Shown here in pieces: positions 37,811-51,070 of a stretch of 64,000 bases of DNA (position 1 is the stretch's first letter; each line of letters starts with the position of its first letter). The notes below the pieces were generated by a model. The model searched no databases and was not told where the DNA came from. It worked only from the letters and a program-made list of their open reading frames with translations. The stretch comes from Polytrichum commune (taxonomy: Eukaryota > Streptophyta > Polytrichopsida > Polytrichales > Polytrichaceae). Both the position numbers and the translations under genes were made by a program. The DNA is taken from contig OX485808.1 in the NCBI GenBank assembly GCA_950295325.1, forward strand, positions 43,544,527 to 43,608,526, written 5' to 3'.

Positions 37811-39547
37811 CTTGAGTCCATCCACAAGGCTTTAGACTCTAATCCTGAACCTAATCCCAACCCTATCCTCTCCTTTGCCTACCTGTGATACTCCATAAGC
37901 TCTCCATATCATAATTCATTGTATTTTTTTAGTGTGCTTATTCAATCGGGCTATATTTTGTACTCAAAGTTTTTGTTACCCACGAAATTTGTGTGCACTG
38001 TTTACAGTGTCAGTGTCACTTGCTATTTGGAATGATTCAGTGTGAATATTTATCGTTGATTTCATAGTTTAATAGATAAAATGCAGAAAGGTCCTTTGAG
38101 CATTGTAGAAGATAAATGTGCTAAAATATGTGATGTTATTTTGGGGGTTTTTTTTATATATTTAAATACTTGTTCTCTAACTTCTACTAATTAGATTTAC
38201 ACAACACAATTCTTCGTTTTGCATTAGAAAATCTACAATAACGTATCAACAAAAAGTAGATCTAACCTAATTTAGTTATAGTTATCAGAAGTACATGTTT
38301 GTTGATTTCTTAACTGAATACATAAGTCCTTCCAATTGTATTCATTATGAAGCGTGGAGTATTAATAGAAAATGAAGATGTAATCCATAGCCTTTTAAAT
38401 ACGTGTCTTTATGATGAATTGGTGTGTGATCCTCACCTAACCACACACCAAACAAATATAGGTGTCTGATTAAGAACATCGATCACATCACACCCGCATA
38501 TTTTATAAATGAAGTACACACTTGTAGAAAGAATTTGAATTCTAAGTGACAATTTATATACGGGTACCACAACGAACGGAGCTTTTGGGGACTTGAATTT
38601 CCTCACACATTCCGGGGCCATCATAACTTGGACTCCGGAATTTCAAACCCTTGACAAAGCCACTCAACGTGGGGCCTCCTCACAACAAATATCTCACATA
38701 GATTTGCGGTCGTAAGTGCCCTTAGTCTCTATCCGCCACACTTATCTTCCCATGCCCCGGAGACAAGAGGTTCAAAACACATCCTCCTCTCCTCCAATCG
38801 AAAGCCCAATTTTCACACCAAATACTTCATGTTCGGTTTCCGAGGTCCAAGTGGAATTTGAAGCCCTCCGGCTACCATACACTTGGGGATTTCGCATGTT
38901 CCCACCCAAGGTCAAGGAGCATATCACCATGTCATGGATGAAAGGTGGTGGATGAAAACCTTAACAATCTCCCGGATGTTATAGTGAAAAACTTGAACAT
39001 TCATGGGTAAATCATTCTCTAGTATGTGTCGTAAAATATCGTATTCAAGGAATTATCTTTGATGTATAAGTTAAATTGGACAACTATTTTAAAGTCTTGG
39101 ATGTTTTTTTTTGTCTTAACTACTATCTATGGGCAGACTTGTCAATACACTTTCATTATTAAATATGATTTTCATAATGAGATATGTGAATATGCTTTGA
39201 TGGTAGAATAAATATCATGTTATAAAAATATCTTGGAAAGAAATAAGCAGATTACTTTTGTATGTTCACGGCATGTTCTCAATTCATGAACATCGAAAGA
39301 AATCCCAAAACTCGTGTTCTAATATTATCATTGTCATGGAAATTCGATCATAAGATCTCACCGTACACCTTGACATTTTATAACCATACATTGGGTCTCT
39401 ACTTAGTTCTACTTAAATGTCGAATGATATTCTTCGTCATTATCACAAAAGAGGAGTTGTGTGCCACTATCAAAGTATCACATCCACATGATTTATGATC
39501 TCCTCATATATGCATTTGAAGCAATGAATGGGCAGAACTAATTGATA

Positions 39548-39770
39548 GTTACAATTGAACCGGTTGAGATTCAAAAATACCCGTTGAAGTTCAAGACTTT
39601 AGGAAAACTAGCAATTGTCTTCATGGAATCTATAGAATATGCCTCATATTAATGAAGAAAAACTGAAAGATCACAACATCTAACCAGTTGGACTTGAACA
39701 CGCTAGGATTTAGACCATTTATGCCCAAAAATCTCCCCAAGCATTGATTGAAGTAAATACTTTGAAGATT
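39548..39770. repeat. Dispersed repeat pair, copy 2
   Basis: See the copy at 37590-37810; same order and orientation, with moderate divergence. Confidence 0.6.
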
Positions 39771-42211
39771 GGTTGATGATTAGAATTATTGTTGTTTTGA
39801 TAAGAAACTTGCTATGATTGGATAAAAGCACAAACAATATACACCGACTAAAAAAAAATTAATCATCTAAGGTAGATGAGGTGAATGTGGACACCTTCAA
39901 CTCTATGGAATCATCCAGTCTATGGATACAAGCATTAGAAGCTTGAGTAGTTTAGCAATTGCCAATCAAGACCAAAGAACTTGAAATCATTGAAATCGGA
40001 GTTGAGGAAGGTGTTGATCTAGGCTTTGGAATCCAAGATTCTCTAGTTCCCAATGTGGTGTTAAAGGGGGAACTCTTTCATCGTTCCATGTTGTGTAAGT
40101 GGACAACATCATTAGCAAATCCTACACGGGTCATTGGCAAATGAAACCCAAGTTCAATGCCAATATCGGATGTGTCATGCCTCTAAAGTGGTCACATTTC
40201 ATATAAAATGTCGCCAAATTGTGTTTTCATTATAAGATGCCCACAATACAAATTGGTCAACACCTCACAGCCACATGTTGCCTCCTAATTTGCCCACCTC
40301 AGGCACTAAAGTCAAGCATGTCATAGCTCAATAGGTAGCACTCCTCATTATGGAGGATATTGGGTGTACTTTGACTTTTGTGAAGGTGACTAACCATAGA
40401 GGCAGTGGCTAAATCACCACGTATTACTCACCCACCAATTTAAAGCGATCGGATCACCAATTAGGAGCCAAAAATAGGCGTCCAATTAAGGTAGCCAACC
40501 GGATTAACCTCATATACCTTAGTATGATGTTGAAGTGAACAAACTATCACAACTGTCTCTTGATAGATGAGCACCATATAGGTGTTAAGGTATGTGGGTG
40601 TCATTTGGTTACATTTCTTAATTGAATCCCTATATTTGATTTGTATATGGTTAGATGAGGATCAAAGAACAAACATCATAAAAACACATATTCATAATAT
40701 AGTGGACTGCATCTTCAATTTTATTAACCACCCCAAACTCCATAATGAACAAATTTAATGTATATATTGATTGGGAGCTAAGTATTTAGTCAAGAAGAAT
40801 TCAACAAACATGCATGTCCAATAACCCTAACTAAATCATAAGAGTTCAGGTTTTTGTTGATGCTTCGCCATAGATTTGGTAATGCAACACAAGTTTTGTT
40901 GAGTAACTCTCTTTAGTAGAAGTCGGAGAACATGAAAAATGATCCAAATAACACCCACATACCTTATACATTTCTTGGAGCATGTTGGCGGAGGGAAAAA
41001 ATGTTGGACCGTCCCACCTTATTCATTGACACAGGTACCAGCTTGCGAGTGCTCTTTAAAATATTGAACCTTCCAAACCAGTGAACAAGGAGAAATTTGA
41101 GCCAACTCGATCACTTCTTTATTACCAGCCAATCATTCATGGAAATGTGTCGGTTGTTCCTTGAGTTTTTACTTAAAATGACAATTCCCCCAAAATGGTT
41201 TGGTCCAATCCCCTAAGCGTTGATTTTTAACCGCTAATTTGGGAAAACGAACCACTTGATTTGTAATTAGTAGCCACTTCTCCCGTTCATTGTTCCAAAT
41301 CCTTTTACATATTGATCAATATGGGTAGGGAAGATGGTGTAGAGTGTAGTAATATCTAAATGGTTATAATTTCATCTTAGTTTGTATTGAAACTTTCCAT
41401 GCTTTGGATATAGGAACAAACAGTAGTTGTAGTTCATCCCCGCCTTGCAAGTGGTGTAGGTTTCATTCCTTATTGTGCTTATCATAGTACTAGTGTTCCC
41501 TATTTTAGTCTACCAAAGACGGTCCCTAAAATTGTCAATTGAGATGTGTCAATTTTGGCTCTAATCATTGTTCGCCTAAAAAATAAGATTAATAGTCCAA
41601 ACAAGCGATAACACATTCTCAAATAACATTTAAGGCATTTATATGTTTTCCAATGTGGCCCTTATTGTGGGCACTTCATGTTCCACAAATCATTGTTTAT
41701 GGCCAATACATTGGCTTCGAAATTGAACTCATTTTGAAGCAACATGAACATATTTTCAAAATCTAGACTTTTTGATCGCCTCATTTCTCGGGGCAAATAT
41801 GTCAATACGATTTCAATATATCTATATTTTCATGGGAGATATGTGAATCCTCAATGTTTTTTTGAATGTCATGATAAAATCATATATGATAATAAAAATA
41901 AGTAGGTAGCATTTTTGGTGTTAATTCAAAATATCATTTGATGGAAAATTAAACTCTAAGAAAACTATCATTGTACTATAATCGTACCCATCTTTGCACA
42001 TTCTAATATACAATCATGTCAAACAATTCAGCATGTTGTAGATTGTGATTGTGTACTTGGTTTTGGTCCAATTTTACTTGAACATAAGCTATTGTCTTTC
42101 TGGACAACAATTGCAAATCACAAAAGATTGTGAACCATCTATTCATCAGGTACCACACAAGTACGTAGTGGTGTATGATGGACGAAAGAGACCACAGAAT
42201 GCCCACATGGG

Positions 42212-42247
42212 TATCTATCTATCTGTCTATCTATCTATCCATCCATC
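42212..42247. repeat. TATC/CATC microsatellite
   Basis: TATC units pass into CATC units. It resembles the LINE/SINE tail, but the sequence before it does not match their 3' ends, so it is called a plain microsatellite. A similar short TATC run is at 44728-44750. Confidence 0.8.
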
Positions 42248-42811
42248 CAAGAAGCTTTGGTTCATCATGCTTCAAACATTTGGATGCAAGAACTCACCAA
42301 AGCTCAAATTGCCATTCTACATGTCCTTATGAGACATTGCTCAAGTGGAGTAAATTGTGCAAGGAACTATTCAAAGAGCTTATTGCTCGTCACCAAGGTT
42401 CCGAAAACCAAACATGCAATGATTGCTCTAATGTGGAGGTTTGAGAGAGGGTTGAGACCGTTCACGAAGCTTGATGGCGTCATCCTATCTAGATAACCCT
42501 AGTTATACCCCCTAAGACCGGTTTTAAGATTCCCAAATTTCCGGTTAATATAAGGTTAATATAAGTTCCTAATGGGGTCATGATGATGCACAAGAGTGGA
42601 ATTGAAGACCCCAAAAATCATCTCCACAAGATATTAGCGCGTGGTGACACGCCCCAACGCAAGGGATTCAAAGATGCCAACCGCATGATTCCGAACTCTA
42701 ACATAACATATTACCCCATTGAACTTAGTATGAATGATCATGGTCCACACAAAAACCAACCCCACAAAAACAAAGAAAATGGGGAAACAAAACTACACTT
42801 CTTAACCCCTA

Positions 42812-43083
42812 CCCCCCCCCCCCCCCCGGCAACATTCAAGATGAATCTCACTATAGAGTCCCCAAACAATGTGGACCACAAAGTTGTGAGCTTAAGCTCA
42901 TTTTTACGGATTCTATTCTATAATGGTTGTTGGAATCCCCCCCCCCCTCCCCCTCCCTTTCTCAACATACACATATGAATACATTCTCCAAAAATATTTT
43001 CCCAATGCGATCAAGTTGGCGCTACAGTCACGTTTCTTTAGTTGTACCCTATGGCCGCTCGTTCGCTCCCCCCCCCCCCCCCC
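42812..43083. repeat. Three long C runs
   Basis: C16 at 42812-42827, an interrupted C run at about 42938-42957, and C16 at 43068-43083. Confidence 0.85.
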
Positions 43084-44099
43084 ACTAGGCCCTAGTGAGT
43101 CAACACAAAGAGATGGTGTTGAATATTTCTATTATTATTCTCCAACAAATTCCAACCATGACGACATATTTGTACACGGATCTCGGGAGCTCTAAGGTTG
43201 CACTATTAATGCCAATGACCGGCCATGCCTAGAGACACACCCACCTCTTTGAATTGGGCCCCATCAACGTTATCCAACGTGGTGAAAACGCGGTCAATTG
43301 TATTATAGCATGTATGTTTCGTTGTTCAGATGACTTGATTTCCAGAATCAAGATCTAGGACCTCGAATTAGTCTAGAAAGGCATGCTTGAGATCAGTTGA
43401 TCACAAGATTACATGGTTTAAGTTTCTACTAGACCTCGTTTACCTCAAGTAATGTTGGTGAGGGTCTTGCTCAAAGACAAGAGAATGTATAATAAGCTAG
43501 AGTATCTCTCATATTATGTCGAACACAATAAGTTCACCCCCCCTATAGGTTTGTTGCCAATTCATCTCAAATGATCCCGAGTAGACTACTTCCAGTGAAA
43601 AATCAACTTTAAATTTGGAAAAAGTAACATCCAAGTTGCACGATCTTTCATGACTTCCATGTTGGATGAATGAGAGGGTACCCTTGCATATGATAAACCT
43701 CCCCTCTCTCCTAGCTGAAAGAGGCGGGTGTCGAACCTTCACCCCAACGATGGCTTGGGAGTGGTGGCCTCTACGTAAACTCATCCATCGTGGATGAATG
43801 GATTCCAATAAAAGAAAACCTAAAAAGAAGAAACGCATGGAAATTGAGGGGTTGATTTCTCCCAAAGTTGATCCTCACTAGACGAATTCAGGGTATCTAG
43901 AGTCAACCCCTCTCTAAAATAACCATTTCCCACAGTCTAACGTAGTTCGCAAACATTTTAACCTTCCAAATGGATGGGTTTAAAGTAGACAACACGAATC
44001 CTTAGCCCCAACGGCCCAATCGGACCCTATACACTCCACATTACATCGTCATTTAAAAAACACTACTATAATTCACGACGTTGTGGAAATATTGAGAGG

Positions 44100-44590
44100 A
44101 GAAAAATGGCCCATGAATTCGTGTGCATTGTCGAATATGCCATGGGAAGGGCCGTGTGGTCCGGGCTTTCATATTCCCGGTCACTTCCCCCGGCCCCTTT
44201 GACAACAACACAAGCCCGAGTATTAAATTAAGCCATGGCTTAATATCCCGATGGTCCCCTTCATAGCTTATCCATACCCTCCAAGCTAGCCTGTGAGGCT
44301 GTGAGGCCCTCCTTAGCATGCAGCCCGGGTCAAAGCTGCTCGCCGGCCAGTCTATAGAGCCCACATCACGGGTCACCCGCTGCGATCCCGCCGGTCGCCC
44401 GGTCGATCCCTGGCCGTCCATCGCCCCTCCCGCCATGATTGCACGGAAAAGGTACACGTGGCGGTCCCCCGCGAGCCGTCGAGAGGGAAGATGACGTGGA
44501 CGAACGTGCGGTGGCAGCTAATGATTGGCCGGGCGAAAATATCATGGGACGTCCTCTCACCTGGACTGGTGTGGGGTAGGGAGATCACAT
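44100..44590. promoter_or_regulatory. Isolated CpG-rich island
   Basis: The GC- and CpG-rich stretch stands out from AT-rich surroundings and resembles the CHD1 promoter region in composition. It holds an ACACGTGG (G-box type), a TGACGTGG and an ATTGG (inverted CCAAT) within 44450-44535. No gene was recognised on either side. The open frame 44053-44457 (minus) looks like a GC effect. It could be a promoter of an unseen gene, or part of a GC-rich repeat. Confidence 0.35.
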
Positions 44591-45276
44591 TAGTTACTTT
44601 TTTTAATTCATTTGGCGTTGGCTGGGTTAGGGCTTCTGTCTCAAAAATAAACAAAACATTTTAAAAAACTAAGTTACTAGTCCAATTAGGCATTATAGAA
44701 ATTTTATTTAATAAGGGGGACAGTGTTCTATGATTGTATCTATCTATCTATATATCTTCCTCCATTTTAGTACACGGATAATGATAACAGGAGATGGTTG
44801 GTTTCATAAACTATTGTTGCTTATTCGGGCGTTGCTTGGCCACGTGGACGCATGCTATTTGCGGAGAAGTCACAAATATCTCAAGGGGGGTGGGTTAGGG
44901 GGGCAGTTTGGCTGATAGGGACAAGATGATTGTGTCAAAGGTGTTATTTATTAATAAGGAGTTGGTTGGTTGTTTATTCGTGACTAGTAGCATACTATTA
45001 TACTCCCCTGATGCTGCAAGTAGTGTGTGTCCGGGGAGGTTTTAGGGCATACGGCATGTTTTCCTTCTTTGGTATGACACGTTTGGGAAACACACACCCA
45101 CCCAAAAACAAAAAAAAGTTGTTGTATGATCGAGGTGTCGTGTTCACGTTACTATGACAAATGGTGTAAAGGTGTCATGTTAGTGAGGGAATACGAAAAC
45201 ATGAGTAAATTTGAGCTTCACGATATATACGACGAGTTTACGCAATGTAGGTGGTGTGAAATAATAGTTTATAACT

Positions 45277-45634
45277 TCAAACAAAGACAAATCTTTTGAA
45301 GAACTCTTGAAATAGGAGTCCAATGATCCCTGGTGTTTGCCTACCCAAGTTAGCAATTGTCGTTTTATCTGAATTCCCTACTACCTTTTGAGAAGTAATC
45401 ATTTCGTTGACACCAAAATATAAAGAATTCTTTCGTAAGAAACTAGACAACGATGATGCACAACGGTTAACATCACTGAGTTTTACTGTAGGTGGAGCAA
45501 CGTCACCCACATCTACTGAATCTAGATCAACATGAAGATCAAAGGCTTGTGCATAATGGGTTCCCAAAGCAACATCCACCAACTGATCGGTACTCAACTC
45601 TAGCTCAGTAATCTCTTCCCCATATCACCATGAG
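45277..45634 (-). pseudogene. Possible pogo/Tigger-like C-terminal fragment
   Basis: An open minus-strand frame of about 118 codons without an ATG. Its composition (EEITELE start, acidic middle, PPTVKLSDV, LSSFLRKNS, GRQT) resembles the acidic tail and final helix of plant pogo-like proteins. The match is by general pattern only, and it is not joined to the core at 6.25-6.87 kb. It could instead be a fragment of an unrelated gene. Confidence 0.35.
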
Positions 45635-45949
45635 TGCAAAGCAACATTCTAGGCAGGAGGCCACTCTTACTCTAACCCTAATCATGCCCATTCTACACCA
45701 GTAACCCTAACTCTCCTCAAGTTCCCAATGATAAAGTGAAGCTCCCAAGTGAAAATGAACGTATTTTAGATGTACATAACATAGATGAAAATTTTAATTT
45801 TAACATTAAAGACCTCTTTAATATGACAAAACGGAGATTCTAAAATGTTGCGTCATCAAGTGTCATAGTCTTATAAAAGGCGGAGTTTTGAACCAAAAAG
45901 TTTGGTCTCGCAAAAATATGGTGTAATATCGAGGGTGTAGTGTAAACGA

Positions 45950-46200
45950 GTGTTACATTAACGAGGCTAGACTTTATTAATCCGTCGGGATCCTAGCATT
46001 TCCGAGCCCCAATGGATTACATGTTGACATCCTTTCGGTTTTGTACTTGATGAGATTGGGGTATAGGGTTTAGGGTTTAGATGCCTCTCAAGTGATGAGG
46101 AATCTTTCTGAAGTCTTGAACTTCAACCGGTCATTTCTCAAACTCAACCGGATCATCCGGAACTAGAGGCCGGTTCTCGTCGTTCATTTCTCGTGTGTCA
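45950..46200. repeat. Dispersed repeat with AACCGG phrases, copy 1
   Basis: The order ATTACATGTTGACATC, CTCTC/ATGAGGAA, TCTTGAACTTCAACCGGTCA, TTTCTCAAACTCAACCGG is shared with 49990-50240 and 55925-56510. It also contains two telomere-type TTTAGGG units (46066-46080). Confidence 0.65.
46066..46080 (+). repeat. Short interstitial telomere-type repeat
   Basis: GGGTTTAGGGTTTAG, about two units of the plant telomere repeat. Single near-units also occur at about 60405-60420 and 63025. Confidence 0.6.
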
Positions 46201-46221
46201 TGGATCCAAAATAGGTAGGCA

Positions 46222-46451
46222 CACTAAATATGGTATTTAGCGGTCACTTGCTATTTGGACTCACACAATGCTAAATCATTTTACTATTGATCTACTTTCT
46301 TAGCAAGTGAAGTTGCTAATGTTCTGGAATGTCCTAACTAACAATGTAACATTTGTTGGTAAAATATGAGATATACTGTAGACATATATATATATATATA
46401 TATCATTGTGTAACTCCAAATAATAAGCGATACTAAATACCATGTTTAGTG
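46222..46451. mobile_element. MITE with CACTAAATATGG ends
   Basis: A 230-bp element whose inverted ends, about 49 bp long, start CACTAAATATGGTATTTAG and CACTAAACATGGTATTTAG and finish in ACACAATG. A TA microsatellite (46384-46403) lies inside. The target duplication is unclear (only CA on both sides). A lone matching end is visible at 12475-12530. Confidence 0.68.
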
Positions 46452-47650
46452 CAGTTTGTTTGTCAGTCTTCACCTTGAACCTTGAAGGTCATGGAGGCTT
46501 TGATGGAGCTTTGGAGGCAAGATAAATGAAAGTTTCTTGTTGTTAACATCAGTTTTAGACATGTACACATACAACAAACTCTTATTGAAAAGGCTTCATC
46601 CTTGTACTAAGATATTTATAATCAAGGAAATACATTCAAAATAAGGTCCAAGTGCAACAAAATGTTGTGTATGATTCTATGCAAAAAGTGTTGTGTATGA
46701 TTCTATGCAACATAGCGTATTATTAGTCACCGTTTCTATACACAATTGTATTTCATAAAACTCTTGAAAGGCTCACAGGGGTTCAGTGAGGCCATCGTCG
46801 TTAACTGTTGATTTTAGGATCTACCCCTATAAAATATCAATCACCATGGAGATCAGTTTGATTATAAACAAGTGATGGGAAGGATGAATGAGTTAGAAGT
46901 AGAAAGGTGACAAGACATACATATATTGTGTCAAAGAATATGTCTAGTAATAGAGTATCACGACGGCTACAACTAGATCTTCACATAACCCTGCCGCCTC
47001 CACACTTTCGACCACTACCTTACATGTAATAGCAAGTGCACATGTAGACCACATTGAAGAATGTTATGTCTTTCTCGGTCATTCATAATTATGTTTACAC
47101 ATGTTAGGCCATAGGGAAAATAGATTTAAAAATCTTGATATGCATAGTTTATAGAGTATTTATAAAAAGAATCTTATACATGGTTGTATGCCTTGTCAAT
47201 GTGTTTCAATTTATATTGATTTATAGAAAACTCCGATTGTATTAAAAAATGTAAACAATTTTCCCATGTTCAAATGTCCTTCACACACAACCGGAAGTTA
47301 TTACAAATGATCTAAACATAAAGATTACATTCATAAAGTGGAAATAGAATCAATAGATTCAATAGTTTGCTAGCAATGACAATCAATGTCAGTAAACTAT
47401 TAGCTTGATTGCATCATAGAGGTAGATAATACATATCGGACATGAAAGAAGATGGTTAATAACACATGTCCATTGTAGATTTGAGTTTGGCATGCCAAGT
47501 GGTGTTGACTTGAGTTTGGCCCCAATGAACCATCATAGAGCATTCAATGTTCTAACCTCTTTATCAACTCCAAGTGTCAGGGTTGTTTTTTCACAAAGTT
47601 TTTACCCGTCCACGTCCCAAAACCTCGAATTGAAAGGCAAAAAAAATTGC

Positions 47651-47772
47651 AACCCGTCCCAAAACCGGTAATTTCAAAACCAACCCGTCCATGGAAAGGT
47701 TGAAGAAAAAACAACCCGTCCCAAAACCGGTAATTTCTAAACCAACCCGTCCATGAAAAGGTTAAAGGAAAA
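47651..47772. repeat. 62-bp subterminal tandem repeat of the hAT element
   Basis: AACCCGTCCC recurs at 47651 and 47713 in two adjacent, nearly identical units. Each unit also holds ACCCGTCCATG. They lie just inside the left terminus. Confidence 0.7.
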
Positions 47773-47970
47773 AAACAAATCGATAAAGATAACCCGAAAG
47801 ATGTCGGCATGTGATTGGTGCACTTGCCACTTGGAAACAATAGTATCTTACTATCTTCGTTCATTTCTGTTTTTTCTATTATAATTACCAATTTGCCAGC
47901 CTGCCACTGTCCCATTTTGTCTGTTTGTCCACAGACTAGTTCAGAGAAACTGAACTAGACTCAGTCACTC

Positions 47971-48200
47971 AAACTCAACCGGTTCATTTGAAACTAACTC
48001 GAATTCAAGAAGTTGGAGAATGCCGCTGGAACAATCTCCTCCTGCAATCTTGAACTTCAACATGTGTTTTCTCAAACTCAACCGGTTCATTTGAAACTAA
48101 CTCAAATTCAAGAAGTTGAAGAGTGCCGCTGGAACAATCTTCTCCTGCAATCTTGAACTTCAACAGGTGTTTTCTCAAACTCAACCGGTTCATTTGATGT
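47971..48200. repeat. 103-bp tandem repeat inside the hAT element
   Basis: The unit begins AAACTCAACCGGTTCATTTG at 47971, 48074 and 48177 (two full units plus a partial third, nearly identical). The same AACCGGTT phrase occurs in dispersed repeats at 46130 and 50150, so the unit was probably captured from such a repeat. Confidence 0.8.
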
Positions 48201-49989
48201 ACCTGTTTGAAGTTGGAAACTTTGGATGCTTTGATGCGCATTTCATGTGCAAATATTCCAGTTGAAAACATCGATTGGAATGCAGTGATGCTTGTTTGGA
48301 GAAACATGAAGGATAGGAGAATTCATCCACTTCTTTGAAGGGTAAGTAGCTCTTTATTCTTAAACTTTTTAACATGTTTATATATACTAATTCTTATTCA
48401 ATTACTAAGTTTACCTTCAATTGTAATCTTTGACATTATGTTAAAAATATTCTAAATTTTGTGGTTGATGAATTAATGTATGCAGGTGAATCAAGCACTT
48501 CAAGATTGATAGTTGGATTGGGTATTAGTGGTTTGATTGCATTAGGCTTATATTCACATGTCATATATGACATAACGTAATTGATATTTGTACCATTTTT
48601 TTAATTTAAAAAATGTTATTTTTAGAACCCGTCCAAAGTGAATTTGACACGTCCCAAAACCGGTTCATTTTCTAAGAACCCGTCCACTGGAAATGTTTTT
48701 TTTTTTATGAACATGTCCCTAGACATGTTAGGGACCTTGTGAAAAAACACCCATGCCAAGTGTGCACCAAAAATGTTTGAACATCTGAGAAATCATATTC
48801 AAAACAACCGACTCCAATCAAATCTCCAGTTTAATTAAAGGATAACTCTAATAGACTTGTTTTAAAAGTAAAGCAGATCAAACCAGTGGTTTAGTCCCAA
48901 ACCTTCTCTTTATGAGAATCAATACAAAGTTTTCCAAGTTTTCTTATGCTTAAACTACCATACATAAAGAGTGATGCAAGGCTACTAGAAATCAAACTTA
49001 CTAGCTTTTCCTACTAGGACATGTGGGCCTAGCTACCCTTCCAAAGGCCAGTCCATAGTTTAGGACAACATGTTCCATGTGCATACCCTATTTGTAATCC
49101 TAAAAATATCTCAAATCTTGAGAGGTGAAAGAAGAGTTTCATCCAACTTTCAACACACACGACATGCTAACGAGCTCTTGATAGGAAGTTTGCTCAAAGA
49201 AGGATCAAACCCACAAGTTTTGCCTCCCTTTGCGGGACTTTTTGGATTACTCTAATATCACAATCATTACAATTATGCGCAAAGTCTTGGGGATCAAACT
49301 TACATTGAGTTGGCTGAAACATGAGTTCGAGAGCATATCCATATAATCACCCAAGTTTCCTTAAGGCTTTGAAACTAACATGCGTAATGAGTGGTATCGG
49401 CCTACTTGAAATCGGGTTTCTAGCCTACCTTTCTAGCATGAGTGGGCCAAGCTAGCCTTGTATAGGTTGATCTGGAATTTAGGGTGACAAGCCCCATGAA
49501 CAAACCTTATTTTAAATTGTATGACTCTTCTAAAAAGTTTTCGAGATGGCAAGAGAGAATCCAAATAGATTCATCCATCTTTTAACATGGGCTCCAACAC
49601 ACGATGAGCTAACAAGTTATTCGTTGAGGGACTTACCGCATATGTGACTCGATTCTCACCCATACATAATCTAAGTTAACTTCTTTGCATGTCAAGTGAT
49701 TTTGGGACATTGGTTCGGATCACTTGGAAAGCATGGCATGAGTGTCTTTCTTTGACACAATCAATCTAAGTGAGGCATGTACATAATTGACCACCGAATC
49801 ATTCCTCCACCCCACCATGTTGGAATTTCTTGGCATGCAATAATATTATACTCTTTAACCTTATCCTTTCATCCCTCCCTCATTGGTCAAGCCCTTGTAG
49901 TGAAAGTTTGGACATTAAGTCGGGTCACGCCCCTCGATAATTTGTTTAATAAGCTTTATTAGGCCAAGAGGAGCCCAGTGTCCGGGAAG

Positions 49990-50240
49990 ATTTTTGGACA
50001 TTATTGGTCGACATCCTAGTGTGCCAAGTACAGCTAGGTTGTATATATGTTGACATTCTTCCGGTTTGTTTCTTTATTGAAATGAGGAACATTATGTAAA
50101 CACCTCTAAATGGATCGGTAATTTTCCCAAAGTCTTGATTATGAACCGGTTATTTCTCAAAATCAACCGGTTCATCTTTGATTAGTGGTTGGTTCTTCCC
50201 GTTCATTGGAGGAGTCAATAACTTGGCCAACGTTGGATGC
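49990..50240. repeat. Dispersed repeat with AACCGG phrases, copy 2
   Basis: Same order of blocks as 45950-46200. It is uninterrupted where copy 3 carries the 418-bp insertion. Confidence 0.65.
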
Positions 50241-51070
50241 CCATCTCTTTGAGTTGGACCCCACCACTGTCAAAAAAGGGAGATGTGTTCTAGTAACAAT
50301 ATGATTCCCATAGATTTGTGGTTAATCCCGTAACATTATCAACTAGTGTGCGTATGGCTCCCGAGAATATAACCATGACCTGCTGCAACTAGTGCAGATT
50401 CAGATTGAATATGCACTAGCTGCGACATTTTGTGGTTTTATTCTCGGGGCCCACATGAACAGATGCACACTGCTTAGTAATGTTATGCCATCTGGGATGG
50501 GTTTCCTTCCTCTAAGTTGGGGCCTTTGATGTTAATTACATGGTCTTATTATCCAAAAAATACAAATTGAGCACTCACGCAATATTATAACTGAGTACGT
50601 TTTCACGATGAATGACAGTGGTAGGGACCTAGCTCAAAGAAGTAGGTGTCTAGCCTTAGCCCAAGAACTAGAAGGGGTGCTTTGTGCATTTTGGCATGGA
50701 TAGGGATAGTAGAACAAAGCACAAAATCGCATGAGCATGCAAATGATATCTATACATACATAACGCATCTTAGCTAAGAGAAATTTGCATTGATGCACTA
50801 ATATTCATAGCGATATTTAATCCATTCGAAATCATGCATGTACATGATATCATTCTCTAATATGCCATCGCCCTTACATCTCCATGTTGATGCATATGAG
50901 GACTTTCTCTCTCCCCCAATCACTATGGAGCAAGATCCATTCGTTGTAGATTCCGAACGTGTTGGGGACGTTGTTGGGCACGTTGAATATGTTGTTGAAA
51001 TGTTCCCAACTATTCCCTTTTCCTAACATGACCTATCTTCCCACACGGATTTGAGACCACCCATGTGTGA

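Larger units (their letters stand above)
36130..45270. other. Gene-free region downstream of CHD1
   Basis: Apart from the repeat pair, C runs, microsatellites and the CpG island listed separately, I see only short frames without recognisable motifs. A repeat related to 1620-1830 lies at 43530-43720. Confidence 0.5.
47578..48755. mobile_element. Non-autonomous hAT-type transposon
   Basis: A 1,178-bp element with an 8-bp target-site duplication, CCAAGTGT (47570-47577 and 48756-48763). Its terminal inverted repeats are CAGGGTTGTTTTTTCACAAA (left) and, read inwards from the right, CATGGGTGTTTTTTCACAA. CAGGG-type ends plus an 8-bp duplication fit hAT. Copies of ACCCGTCC/ACGTCCC are clustered near both ends (47606-47760 and 48627-48690), like the subterminal transposase-binding repeats of hAT elements. 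No transposase remains. A 103-bp tandem repeat sits inside. Confidence 0.82.

Noticed and set aside
40324-40390. tRNA gene suggested by TAGCTCAATAGG and a CTCC/GGAG stem
   Set aside because: No matching acceptor stem and no B box or T arm. At best it is a remnant of a tRNA-derived repeat.
42212-42247. Another LINE/SINE tail (TATC repeat)
   Set aside because: The preceding sequence does not match the shared 3' end.
44053-44457. 134-codon minus-strand frame in the CpG island
   Set aside because: Explained by base composition; no recognisable domain and odd residue use.
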